Part shown: positions 22,038-32,822 of the stretch, piece by piece
How the letters are laid out: each line of letters begins with the position of its first letter
Position numbering within the stretch: the stretch's first letter is position 1
Source: Platanthera guangdongensis
Taxonomy: Eukaryota; Streptophyta; Magnoliopsida; Asparagales; Orchidaceae
Direction: 5' to 3'
Length of the DNA stretch: 64,000 nt
Assembly: GCA_039583875.1 (NCBI GenBank)
Contig: CM077152.1
Span: 15,859,059 to 15,923,058, forward strand
Program-made: the position numbers and the translations under genes
The notes under the pieces: model-generated
Database searches by the model: none
What the model saw: only the letters and a program-made list of their open reading frames with translations
What the model was told of the DNA's origin: nothing

Positions 22038-22231
22038 ATGATTTTTACATACACGCGGGTATGTGGAGAATGGTGTCCGCGATGTATTGCGAGCCGTCCG
22101 ATCAACAAAAATTTCTAATTATTTTTTAATGTTTTTTTTCTCTCTTTAATGCTGGCGGTCGGATCTCAAATCCGATGCCTAAAAATGCATTGCACCTACC
22201 TCTACGTACCCACGTGTACCTAAAAATTGCT
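22038..22231 (-). mobile_element. Mutator-like MITE, copy B
   Basis: 194 bp, the inverted homologue of 19609-19804. It is flanked by the 12-bp direct repeat CTTTTACAAGGG (22026-22037 and 22232-22243), of which 9 bp is probably the true duplication. Confidence 0.76.
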
Positions 22232-22243
22232 CTTTTACAAGGG

Positions 22244-22841
22244 CCGTGAGAGGAGAAAATTTTTTTCCTGCGTATAGCATTTCTATAGGAAGGAGTGCAG
22301 GAGAAAAAATAGTCATCCAATGAGCTTTTAAAAAGAGTGCATTGCTTGCTTTTTGTTTTAATTTTTTTTCTTGTCTGACGACTAACGGTGATTTCAACCT
22401 GAACGACTTGACTGCACCTAAATAATAACTAGTTTATATTTTATAGTTATAAATGGCGGCGATAATGCATTTGTTTTTGGAATGGAGGGACAACTACTGG
22501 AAAGAACATGCCTAGTGGAATAAGTTATGCAAGCCTTCATTTGATTCAGCATTTTCGAACGGCGTTTGATTCAGCATTTTCGAGCGGCATTTAGAGCAAA
22601 CATCGCCAGATGGCGGCTAATCAAACGAAATTTCATCTTCGTTTGCACCATTTACACCTGCCTCCCCCCTGCTCAGTTTCGACCCCAGCATGTCCCTAAT
22701 GTGAATTTCACATTCTATTGTATCTGTGCTTTGAGATAAGTGGAAATGATCTCACGCCGGCATATATGATGTGATGTGATGAGTACTTTGATTAATTAAT
22801 TTGAAATCCGCTCATTAAAGTCTAATACTTAGAATATATGA
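22244..22841. other. Intergenic DNA, nothing recognised
   Basis: It contains a direct duplication of tttgattcagcattttcga at about 22538-22581. No gene is seen. Confidence 0.4.
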
Positions 22842-22849
22842 TTTTAATA

Positions 22850-23839
22850 GAGCAGTGTTATGTGCAAACCTGATATGGCTATGTGCAGACCCTTCAAAAA
22901 AACAAAAAACATTAAATTTCATCTCTCAAGAAATTTCAGTGCAGACCCCCGTGCCTTCCGTGCCCTAGAGACCAGGTTGCTTCTTCCTCGCGCTTGCTCG
23001 CGCCTGTTCGTCGATCTTCACCTCCCAAACACCGCTTGCGAGCTGCTCTCCTCCCCGCGACCCCGATTCGCCGTTCGCCGATCAGGCACATAACACTGCT
23101 CTTAATTAAGGCCCCCTTCATGCTATCGTAACTGTCCCAAAACCTAGCTACAGGTGGAACCGCTAGTTCGCCGGAAGGAGAACTGCGGAGACAACCGTGC
23201 TAGGGTTTTATTGACGAAGGTGCCCCCAATCTCCCAAATGTCGAGCCTAACTTATGGCCAGCCTCACGAAAATGCCCGCGGACACGATCTGCGGAGTTTG
23301 TGGAGGACGTTATGGCGCGCAAGCGCAAGGCACGAGAGAGAGGTAGCGTTGAACTTCTCCCATTTCTACCTTTTGTCTTCTGAATTCCAATCGTTTCCGT
23401 TTGTGACAGGTTTTTTCCTGTCTTCTCCGACTTTGTCACTCCTCTCCGCTGCCCCTTTCCACCGTCTATTTTCTTGCTGATCCAACTTTATCAGTGTTCG
23501 TTTATCGTTGCTTTTGTAATCTTCCACTTGAAGGTAATGAATTGCTCCTGCCTTCCATCTCGGTTGTTTTGGTCTGAAATTTCTCTTTCTCCTGTGAAGA
23601 TCAACTTTGTGTGATAGACTCAGAATTATGATACTCTCTTTTCATTTGGGTGATTTTTCTGAATCTGTAATGTGACTGAGCTAATAGTTATTTCAAGATA
23701 GCAGCACATGAACTTATTTCTTAACTGGTATAACTTGATTGGTCTGCACCTAACATTTTGGTTTGCACTTAAATTTTTTGGCTTGCACTTAACCGTGGTT
23801 TGCACATAGCGAAAATAGTTTGCACTTAACATTGCTCTT
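22850..23839. mobile_element. 990-bp TIR element with gene-like cargo
   Basis: The ends are GAGCAGTGTTATGTGCAAAC and, inverted, GAGCAATGTTAAGTGCAAAC. They are flanked by an exact 8-bp repeat TTTTAATA (22842-22849 and 23840-23847), the hAT duplication length. The GTGCAAAC/GTGCAGACC motif recurs just inside both ends, as transposase-binding repeats do. An extra inverted copy of the left end lies at 23086-23101. The interior (about 22945-23480) is GC-rich and gene-like; a short ATG frame with MARKRKARER ends at a possible splice donor near 23342. No transposase is encoded. This looks like a non-autonomous element that may have captured host sequence. Confidence 0.7.
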
Positions 23840-23847
23840 TTAATACT

Positions 23848-24682
23848 AGTGCACTTATTCTTGTCAAGAGATACGACATTATGGCTTAGTATGCGCGATT
23901 TTACTCGGGCTCTATTTGTTTGAGCGTTTCGTTGATTTGTTTTTCGCAAATGTCATCGGAAGAAGGGTAAACAAATAAATCTCAGCGGCATTTGCTTCGT
24001 TTCCACCCGCCACCGCCTTGAGAAATGCCCCCAAAAAGCTCAGTTTGGACCGGCCACCTCCTCCCACCGATTCAAACACTCCGTTTCCACCCGCCGATCG
24101 ACCTGCCACCACCGAACCAAATGGAGCCTCAACAACTAGGGCTCTGTTTGGTACTGCTGTAGCGGCCAGGAAGGGAAACAAACGCCATTGGAGATCCACA
24201 CTAGATGGAGGGGGCGAGTTTGCGAATGGTACAAAGCTCCATTCGTTGCGCTGCTGCGTCAGATCGGGCAGAGAGGGAGAAAAAAATAAACAGGGCATTG
24301 CGCTGGCACGGATCGCACCGGAGCTCTGCAGGAGTCCCAACAAAGCCTAAATAAAAGTATCAAATATATATTAGCATGCCCATCATATGATATTTTTGGG
24401 CTTAGACTGGTCTCATATAATATGAGATGTGCTTGGAGAAATGACAAATTTATGCCATTTAATATGCATAGCTTGATTTATACACACGTATTTAATAAAT
24501 AATAATTATAAGGTAGAAATCATTATATATTTGAATTTTAATTTTTAATCAAACTGAAAGTCAAATTAACATGTTAGTTATTTTTTTACTTAATTAACAT
24601 TTGATTTAAATACACATCCCAATCAAGGCTTGAGTTGACCTCTTTCAATGAAGGTATGGCTTGAAATTAGTTCAAAGATTTA
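23848..24682. other. Intergenic DNA with possible MITE ends
   Basis: gggctctatttgtttg near 23909 and ccaaatggagcc near 24116 look like inverted Tourist-type ends, but I could not find matching target duplications. No gene is seen. Confidence 0.35.
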
Positions 24683-24886
24683 GGCTGCATTTGACGCGAC
24701 TTATCACGGTTTATTTGAACACGTGACGTTGGACAAAAATGTCATTGTCATATCAAAATCTTTTTGCTCCAACTAGTTTCTTTTTTTGGTATTGGTAGTT
24801 ACATTTTTCATACCAAATATTAAATGACGATTTTGTTCAATCTCACCGAAACAAATAAGCTGCGATAAGCCGAGCCAAACGCAACC
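24683..24886. mobile_element. Tourist/PIF-Harbinger-like MITE
   Basis: 204 bp. The first and last roughly 33 bases are inverted repeats (GGCTGCATTTGACGCGACTT versus GGTTGCGTTTGGCTCGGCTT). It is flanked by TTA on both sides (24680-24682 and 24887-24889). Confidence 0.83.
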
Positions 24887-25067
24887 TTAGAAGGCTTTTG
24901 CCGATCTACATATTTTTGTTAACCACAAATCACATTTACATAAAATTTATCTGCAAATAAAATTATTACCAAAAAATACCATAAATCCATGCATCACTAC
25001 TGCAGGTGAGAAATAACATAAATATATATGCAAAATTTTGCATAATCATTTTTTCATGTAAAACCTT

Positions 25068-25234
25068 TGTTAGGTTTATTTAATAATATGTTCGCACGTG
25101 TCGAGATCGACTCGAATAGGTTAACGGGTTTCGTGTCATTTTAGGGTTTGACCCTAAGCTGGAAGTACTATATATATCATATTTCATACTTAGATAGGTT
25201 ATGGTAGAATACTTTGAGCGCTTTAACCCTATCA
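25068..25234 (+). repeat. 5' LTR of the 25-31 kb Copia
   Basis: TGTTAGGTTTATTT...AACCCTATCA, 167 bp, with a tatatata box at about 25171-25178. By eye it differs from the 3' LTR at about fifteen positions, so this is an older insertion than the others. Confidence 0.95.
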
Positions 25235-26172
25235 TTCTCAAAGTAATCCGCCGCTAGGGTTTCGTCGCTCCGGAATTCTGCGTCGTCTCCCGTTCGCGAA
25301 TCCTCTCCGCTGCTCCAGTCGATCGGCGATTTCTCGTTCATCAATCAGCGATTTCGCCGACGCTACAGGCATCGCGGGCGATTTTGCGATTTCCGCCGCT
25401 CACGGTGTTCTGCGATTTCGCGATTCCGCTGTCGCCATCCAGTTCGCGAAGCCGCTACAACGTCTTTCCCGAATCCGCCGCCATCGCTCTGCTTCCTCCA
25501 CAGATCCACCGTTTCGACCTGTGGCCGCAACGCTGTTTCCATACAGTCACGCCGCCATCGTTGTTTCCCTACAGATCCGGCCGCAAGCATCGTGGAGGAC
25601 TATATCCCGACGTGATTTCTTCCCAAAACTGTTGTTGCCGATCGGATTTCCTGCGGCAGTAGATCACCGGCTCTGGTTCTCGGTGTGGCTTGGGGCTCGC
25701 CGGAAAGGATCGTGCTTCCGCTTTTGGTCTGTATTGATTCGGATTTCCAGATCTGTCAAAGCCATTACAGTTCCGATCGGGAAGAAGGTGATCGGGTTTG
25801 GTGATTGGGAAATCGATCTATGTTAATGCTCGTGAAGGCGTAAGCCTTGCGTCGCACAGTTCCACCGCTGTGCAGGCACTCTGCAGTTTCTCTATACAGA
25901 TCAAAAGGTATTTCGGATCTGTGCTAAGTGGAAATTCTAATTTCCTGGTTCTCTTCAATGGAAAATTTCAAAGATCCAAGATTATTTATAGGAAGGCCCA
26001 ATCCTAGCGAGATCTTCTGTACTTATTGGTGCTTGATTCAAGTCTTTGGCGTCTGTTCTCAATCGAAGAGAGAGAGCAAACAGATTATTTTTAGATTGGA
26101 TCTGAAGATACCGGGTCGTCTTCGCGCGGATCAGGTGACTTCTTTCCTGTTTACTATTCTAGCTTTAGCGAG
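25235..26172 (+). other. 5' leader of the 25-31 kb Copia
   Basis: GC-richer leader between the 5' LTR and the gag start codon. It has repeated gcgatttcgc/ccgccgct words and no conserved protein. No standard primer-binding site was found at its start. Confidence 0.6.
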
Positions 26173-29100
26173 ATGTCGAAGATTACCTCCTACGACATCG
26201 TCAAGCTACAGTCGTTCGATCTCTCCGACTTTCACACTTGGAAGCTGCACGTCCAACTTGGTATGAAGGAACGTGATATTTTCCACACGGTCCTGAGTGA
26301 TTTTGCAACTACCGAAGAGGACGTGAACGAACTTCAGTGGAGAAAAGACGAAGACTTCTGCAGGGACTACCTCTTAAATTCATTGAACCCTAGACTTGCC
26401 CTGACCTACAGCAGTCATAAGACTGCAAAGGAGATTTGAGATCGCCTGAATGCGCACTTGCAGAAGAAAGAGGGGTTGTCGAGGACTCTCCTTGGGGAGA
26501 GACTCTTCACTTCAAAATTCAATTTGAACTCGCCAATCACCTCTCAAATAATTGAACTGGAGAGTCTGCGTCTCAAGTTGGCGGACGATAAGTCCGACAT
26601 CTCTGATAATCTCTTTGTGTGTCTGATACTTAGTAAGCTAACTCCTGAGTGTTGACCATCAAGACTGAAATGCACAGACTGAAGGAAAAGATCGCATTGG
26701 ATGAACTCAAAAGCTTTATTCATATCGAGGATCAAAACATCGCTGGTAAGAGCTTGGAACAAGTTGGTCAGTCCTCACAGGCTGTCAACTTCGTTTCTCG
26801 ACCCAGCAAGCCTCGAAGGAAGCCACCAACACCCAAAGGTGAAGCCTCTGCACAGTTGGCGCCTAAAAAGCCCTCTTTCAAAAAGAAGAGGGGCAAGTGC
26901 CACAACTGCGGCAAGTGGGGACACTGGGCGGCTGAGTGCAAGGCTCCTAAAAAGAAAAAGAAGGATGCCCCGCAAAATGTGGCGAACATGCTGGCTGATG
27001 CCTCAGATCCCAAGTCCTTCGTGGCTATGATCGGGAGCAGTGACCACAGTTCGTCGTCTGAGTGGTGGCTTGATAGCGGTGCTATCTGTCATGTGACGAA
27101 TGACAGAGGGTTACTTGCTAAGGTCAAGGCAGTCCAAGAGAAGGTGGAGAACTACAATGGAGGAGAGACCGAGGTGACCCTTGCTGGGACAGCCGAGCTG
27201 GTCCTCTCATCAGGTAAAACTCTTTTTCTGCATAATGTTAAAGTATTGTCATCTTTAACTAAACATTTGATTTCTATGAGTCTGCTAGATAAGGCTGTGA
27301 TGTCCTTCACAATTCAAAATAGTAGAATGACCTTAACGGTAAATTCATATTATTTTGGGTGTGCGTATCTGATCAACAGAATGTATAGACTTAGCTTAAA
27401 CAACGATAGCATTAACCAAATAAGTTCGAACCTTATTGATCCTAAGTTGTTACATAACAGACTTGGACACGTGAACTATAGGAAAATGCTAGATCTAGCG
27501 AAGAGTCATAACATTCCCTTAGATCTGTCGATTCGATTTGACAAGTGCGAGGTGTGTGCTCAAACCAAAATCACTAGAAAGTCATTCAAATCAATTTCTA
27601 GGAGCACGAAACTTCTTGAGTTGATACATTCAAATCTCTATGATTTTTGTAGCCACGTCACTAGAGGGAGAAGGAAGTATCTGATTACATTCATAGACGA
27701 TTTTTCAAGATATTGTCATGTGTATCTGTTAAAATCGAAAGACGAAGCATTTGAGACGTTTAAGACCTTTAAATCTCGTGTAGAAAATCAGTTGAACCCG
27801 AAAATTAAGAGATTTAGAAGTGATCGAGGAGGAGAATATACTGTTTTTGGGTTCAAGGAATTATGTGCCTCTGAGGGAATAATTCTTGAAACCACAACTC
27901 CTTACTCACCCCAGTCAAATGATGTTGCCGAGCGTAAGAATAGAACTTTGACAGAAATGTTGAACTCTATGCTCCTAACAGCTGGCATGTCTAATTCCTT
28001 TTGGGGAGAAGCAGTTCGTGCTGCAAATCACATTCTGAATAGAGTGCCTCATTCTCAGCTCACCGCTACCCTATATGAGTTGTGGCACAGTCATCCTTGT
28101 AGATACGATACTCTAAAGACTTGAGGTTGTATTGCTTATGTGCGTATACAAGACCTTAAGAGGCCTAAGGTGGGACCTAGGACGACAACATGCGTCTATC
28201 TAGGTAGTGCAGAAGATAGTGCAGCCGACAGATTTCTCGATCTATCCACGAATATCGTGATAGAGTCTAGAGACGTCGTATTCTTTGAAGATAAGTTTGT
28301 CAAGGATCATGTGTTGTCTGTTTCTGGGTCTAATAATATGATTTCAGAATCTATCATAGAACCTGTAGCTGGCCCTTCTGACACTACTCCCCAACCTCTA
28401 GAGGTGGAAACTGTTCCACTTAGAGCATCTATAAGAGAGAGAATCCCTAAGAACTTTGGTGAGAATTTCATCACCTACCACTTAGAGGATGATCCATTCT
28501 CCTACCAGGAGACAATGCGATCGAGAGATTCGTTGATGTGGGCAGAAGCATTGATGATGAGATGGACTCGCTGTTACATAATAATACTTGACATCTAGTC
28601 GACTTGCCGAAAGGCGCTAAAGTCCTTGGATGCAAGTGGGTGTTGAAGAAGAAACTACATAGTGACGGGTCTATAACCAGGTATAAAGCGCGTCTCGTAG
28701 CTAAAGGTTATAAACAATAGGGGGGAATAGACTACTTTGATGTTTATTCACCTGTGTATCACCTGTCGACTATCAAGATTCTTCTGGCCTTAGCATCTAT
28801 CGAGAACTTATAGTTCATCAGATGGATGTGAAAACAACCTTCTTAAATGGAGAGCTTGATAAAAAGATCTACATGGCACAACCTGAAGGTTATGTGCAGA
28901 AAGATCTAAAAGATAAAGTGTGCAAACTGAATAAATCAATCTATGAGCTTAAACAAGCTCCTAAGATGTGGTACATGAAATTTGACCAGGTGGTAAAGAG
29001 CCTTGGATTTCAGTCCAGTCTCTCAGACAAATGCCTTTATCACCGCTCATTGTCGAATCTGACAGTCATCATATGCTTATATGTAGATGACATGTTGATT

Positions 29101-30144
29101 TTGGGGTCTAATCTTGTTGCAGTTAGGGATACTAAATCCACTCTGACAGAAGTTTTTGACATGAAGCACCTTGGTCCTGTGGATACCCTGTTAGGTATGA
29201 AGGTTAGAGTTAACAAGGGTCGAGTTACTCTTAGTCAGGCTCATTATATTGAGCAACTTTTTTCTACCTGAGGATATGATAATTGTAGGCCGATTGAGAC
29301 GCCATTTGATCATAATGTGAAGTTGAGTACTAACGTAGAGACCAGCATTGATCAAGTTAAATATTCTAAAATAATTAGTAGTCTCATGTATGCCACAAGT
29401 TATACTAGACCAGACATTGTTTTTTCGGTTAACATGCTGAGTCGTTTTACCAGTAATCCAGACAAAGAGCATTGGGAAGCCCTAGATAGGCTGTTGAGGT
29501 ACCTGAAAGGTACTAAAGATCATGCTCTGTGCTACACTGGTTACCCACCTTTTGTGGAGGGACATTCTGATGCGTCATGGTGTTTAGAAGTCGGGAACAA
29601 CAAGTCTACCAGTGGATATATATTCACTTTGGGTGGAGCTGCTATTACTTGGAAATCCAAAAGACAGACCTGTATAGCATTGTCGTCTATGGAAGCCGAG
29701 TTGTTTGCCTTAGCCTTGACCGGTGAAGAGACAGATTGGATCAGAAATTTGATTTTAGACATTCACTTGTTTAAGTTACAAGTCAACTCGTTGAGCTTTT
29801 ATTGTGATAATCAAGCAGCAGTTCAAGTCGTTAAGAATACCCTCTATAATACTAAGAGGAGACATGTACGACTAAGACATGTCTTGTTAAATTATCTGAA
29901 AGAACAAGGAATTATCACTTTGATCGATGTACGTTCAAAGGATAACCTGACTGATCCATTGACGAAAGGAATACCAAAAGACCGTTTAATCAAAACTGTG
30001 GGGGAAATGAGACTAAAGGCGATTTGGTTCGGCCTTAGTTCAACAATAGGTGATTCAGTTCAGCCTTTGTCCGGAAGTTTTGATTATTCTGATTTCCTTT
30101 GTCAAGCAAGCATGTTGTGTTCCGTTAATGCTCTTGGTTGCTGA
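26173..30144 (+). pseudogene. Disrupted copia gag-pol
   Basis: Gag starts MSKITSYDIVKLQSFDLSDF. It is stopped by a TGA at 26437-26439 and shifts frame near 26655. The frame 26649-28124 then holds the zinc knuckle CHNCGKWGHWAAEC, protease WWLDSGAICHV, the HHCC region (RLGHVNYRKM, CEVCAQTK) and integrase (FIDDFSRY, RSDRGGEYT, NDVAERKNRT). A TGA at 28122-28124 precedes GCIAYVRIQD. RT follows in pieces with more stops (QMDVKTTFLNGELD, LYVDDMLILGSN). After a TGA at 29269-29271, RNase H runs on (GHSDASWCLEVGNNKST, CDNQAAVQVVKN) to about 30144. Catalytic motifs persist between the lesions. Confidence 0.92.
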
Positions 30145-30952
30145 GCTAGGATCTAGTAAGTTATTTCATTCCAAACTTGATGCTAACAAATTCACCTGGA
30201 TTCGGCTTTTGCCTTGGAGGAGAGTGTTATTTCAAACTTGATAACACAATCTGACTTGGTCTTGTATCTTCTTTTGGAGATTGGTTCCATTCCAAACTTG
30301 ATGAGTTCTAATAAACTTTAGAAGAGCAGTAACCGTAACATTTCATATAGGATCACAGATATAGCTGTGGTGTCCAGAAGTCTGAAATCGTTTCAGTTGA
30401 AACAGATATCAGGTTCTGAGGTAAAACTATAATACTCTGTGAACGTGTCCTCCCAGCCAAATTAAAATATTTAATACTAAGTTCTTTTTTTGTAAGAACT
30501 AGATATTTGCAAATTTGCAAAGGATGGAATTCATTCTGAAATGAAATTCTCTATTGAAATTACGAGGGTTGCTGGGATAGGAGGAGCACTGGTTGACTGG
30601 GATCCAGATCAGGATGATCTTTTGGATGATGAGTTTTAGAGTGTTTTAGTTTATCTTTTGCTACTTCTGTTCAGAGCATATTTTAGCTCTTCTTTTATGC
30701 ATTGTTTTATTGGACTATTAACTCTTTGTTTGGGACAGCAGGCGTTTTGAGTCTGTGTCTTGTTGTACCTGAGACTATTTTGTGTTGCAGTTGAGTTTCG
30801 TTTTACTTATGCGTGCATACTATTCTGTGCTTAAGTCTAATTTTGTTTGAAACAGGTGTTGCACACGGTTGTGTATGATTCACAGTTGGTTGAACTTTGC
30901 ACAAACCACCCTCTATTCGAAGTCTGGGTTCACGGCGAACATAGAAGGAGAT
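30145..30952 (+). other. 3' untranslated region of the 25-31 kb Copia
   Basis: Non-coding AT-rich sequence between the RNase H end and the 3' LTR. The word ttccaaacttgatg or a close variant occurs three times (about 30170-30302). Confidence 0.6.
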
Positions 30953-31119
30953 TGTTAGGTTTATTTAATAATATGTCCGTACGTGTCGAGACCGACTCGA
31001 ATAGGTTAACGAGTTTCGTGTCATTCTAGGGTTTGGCCCTAAGCTGGAAGTACTATATATACCCTATTCCATACTTAGATAGGGTATGTTAGAATACTTT
31101 GAGCTCTCTAACCCTATCA
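30953..31119 (+). repeat. 3' LTR of the 25-31 kb Copia
   Basis: The same length and ends as 25068-25234, preceded by the purine tract agaaggagat and followed by the ACCTT duplication. Confidence 0.95.
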
Positions 31120-31162
31120 ACCTTAACATATGCATTGTCGAAATATAAATTTTAAATATTTA

Positions 31163-31375
31163 GACTCCGTTTGGCGTGGCGGCGGCGGCGGTCATGAACG
31201 CGGTGGTTATAAACTAACATTCGTGAATGCCCGATCTCACCTAATGAACTCCATCCGCTTTTATGTTCAAACTAGTTTTCTTTTAATGGTTGCGGTCATC
31301 ATGTCAAACATGCATTCTATAACAGTGACGTTTTTGTCCAAACTCGTCTGAGCAAAAACGCAGTGCCAAACCGAG
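31163..31375. mobile_element. Probable Tourist-like MITE
   Basis: The ends gactccgtttggcg and, inverted, gctcggtttggcac match well, but the flanks are TTA on the left and TTT on the right, so the 3-bp duplication is imperfect. No coding capacity. Confidence 0.5.
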
Positions 31376-31419
31376 CTTTGCTAGCTGAATATTCCGCATA
31401 GCAACAAAGATCAAAGTAT

Positions 31420-31664
31420 ATTGTTTGCTTTAGTATGTCTTAAACGAATATTTCCTAAGAAATTTCGTTTAAAATAGAGCACAGAGGTGAGACTTTCTGT
31501 TCTTGATCGTGAGAACGGAGAAAGAAGGATTGTCTTTATTATTGAAAAAGAAAACTTATGCTTTATATAGGCTACAGAGAAAACAAAAAAGAAAGCAACG
31601 AAAAGAGAATACGGACAACATAACAAAATAACTGATTAATACAAAATAATGTCTATTTCCAACA
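31420..31664 (-). repeat. Possible LTR fragment
   Basis: On the minus strand it starts TGTTGGAAATAGACA and contains the TATA-like CTATATAAAG and a downstream AATAAAG, the usual order in a small plant LTR. The other end and target duplication could not be fixed, so this is tentative. Confidence 0.35.
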
Positions 31665-31767
31665 ATTTCATATGATTAATATGCATTGGCAGTTCAAAAC
31701 AAATGCCTTTGTCTCATTTAGCTTAATTATGTTGTTGTTGTTGTAACTCAACAGTAGACTTGATCGA

Positions 31768-32582
31768 TGTTATGCAATCGGACCGAGTACCGCGGTAGCG
31801 CAACGGAATTAAATCGAGCAAAAAACAATCGCGCAAAATAAAAAACCACAGAACGAGATATCCAAGCACACAGACGACACAAAAAATTTACGTGGTTCGG
31901 AGAGAAGCTCCTACATCCACGGGGAGAGCGCGCCGGAGAAGATCCACTATAAGGTATGAAGGTACAGATTACAATAGAGACCGTAAGGTCGAGCAATGAA
32001 GAAAAAACCGAAAAGGTGAAACCGGACTGTCGCCTGCGATAGTGATGTCGCCGGGCGACAGTGGTACTGTTCACCTCCTTTGCGGAATCGCCGCCTGGAC
32101 TGCACGCCTGAAGCCGACCTCGCCTGGGTTCGGCCGCCTGATGTCGCCGCGCCGCCTGGGATCACCTCCGCTGCCTGGAACCTCCGCGGGAGACCGGCCT
32201 GATGTCGATCCGACTGGATTCGACCGGATGCCGCTCCGATAGCTCCGCCTGAAATCGTCCGCCTGGAGTCGCCCCCTTGCGCACCTGCTGCCGCCGTCGC
32301 CGCCTGATGCCGCTGGAATGAGAACGGTGGGTGGCTAAGAACTCCTTCGGATCGCTGTTGGTGTTGGGATTAATTTGAATCATAGCCTCCCCTCCATTTT
32401 ATAGCATTAGAGAGGGCCGGACATTCCATGTTTGGCGAGCACAAAGGGGGAAAGGAGAATAATCTCCTTTGATGAACTTCCTAAAAAGGATTTGGCCTGG
32501 ATTAGGAAAATGGGAATCCCACGGATTGGTGACATGGCGCAATCCTAACGGTCCGGGCGCGAATAGGTGTCACAATCTAACA
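31768..32582 (-). repeat. 3' LTR of the Tnt1/Tork-like Copia
   Basis: On the minus strand it reads TGTTAGATTGTGACACC...GATTGCATAACA, 815 bp. It is GC-rich in the middle. ORFs inside it are duplicated exactly in the other LTR and are not genes. Confidence 0.95.
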
Positions 32583-32593
32583 ATCTCCACCTT
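32583..32593 (-). other. Polypurine tract
   Basis: AAGGTGGAGAT on the minus strand immediately before the 3' LTR. Confidence 0.8.
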
Positions 32594-32822
32594 GACGCCT
32601 CACGCGACAGACTCCACCTGAAACTTGGATCTCCTCCCTCCGACAAACTACCCCCTCTCCCTGGGGTTCCCACGATCAGCACGCACAGATATGAGCCAAG
32701 TCAAGGCAGTGCTTGAACTTGACTCCGGTCAACGGCTTGGTCAACATGTCTGCAATGTTATCCTCAGTGTGCACCTTTAGTAACTGAATATCTCCGCCAG
32801 CAACGAACTCTCTCAACTTATG

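Larger units (their letters stand above)
25068..31119 (+). mobile_element. Ty1/copia retrotransposon with 167-bp LTRs
   Basis: A complete but coding-defective 6.05-kb insertion flanked by ACCTT (25063-25067 and 31120-31124). LTRs of 167 bp sit at both ends. The order is LTR, a 0.9-kb leader, gag with zinc knuckle, protease, integrase, RT, RNase H, a 0.8-kb 3' untranslated region, a polypurine tract (about 30943-30952) and LTR. The sequence after the 5' LTR does not match initiator tRNA-Met, so the primer is unknown. Several stops break the reading frame. It is not closely related to the other Copias here. Confidence 0.95.

Noticed and set aside
23909..24130. Tourist-like MITE
   Set aside because: End-like words are inverted, but no target duplication or consistent border could be found.
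31947..32383. ORFs duplicated at 50052-50494
   Set aside because: They lie in the 815-bp LTRs and are identical because the LTRs are identical.
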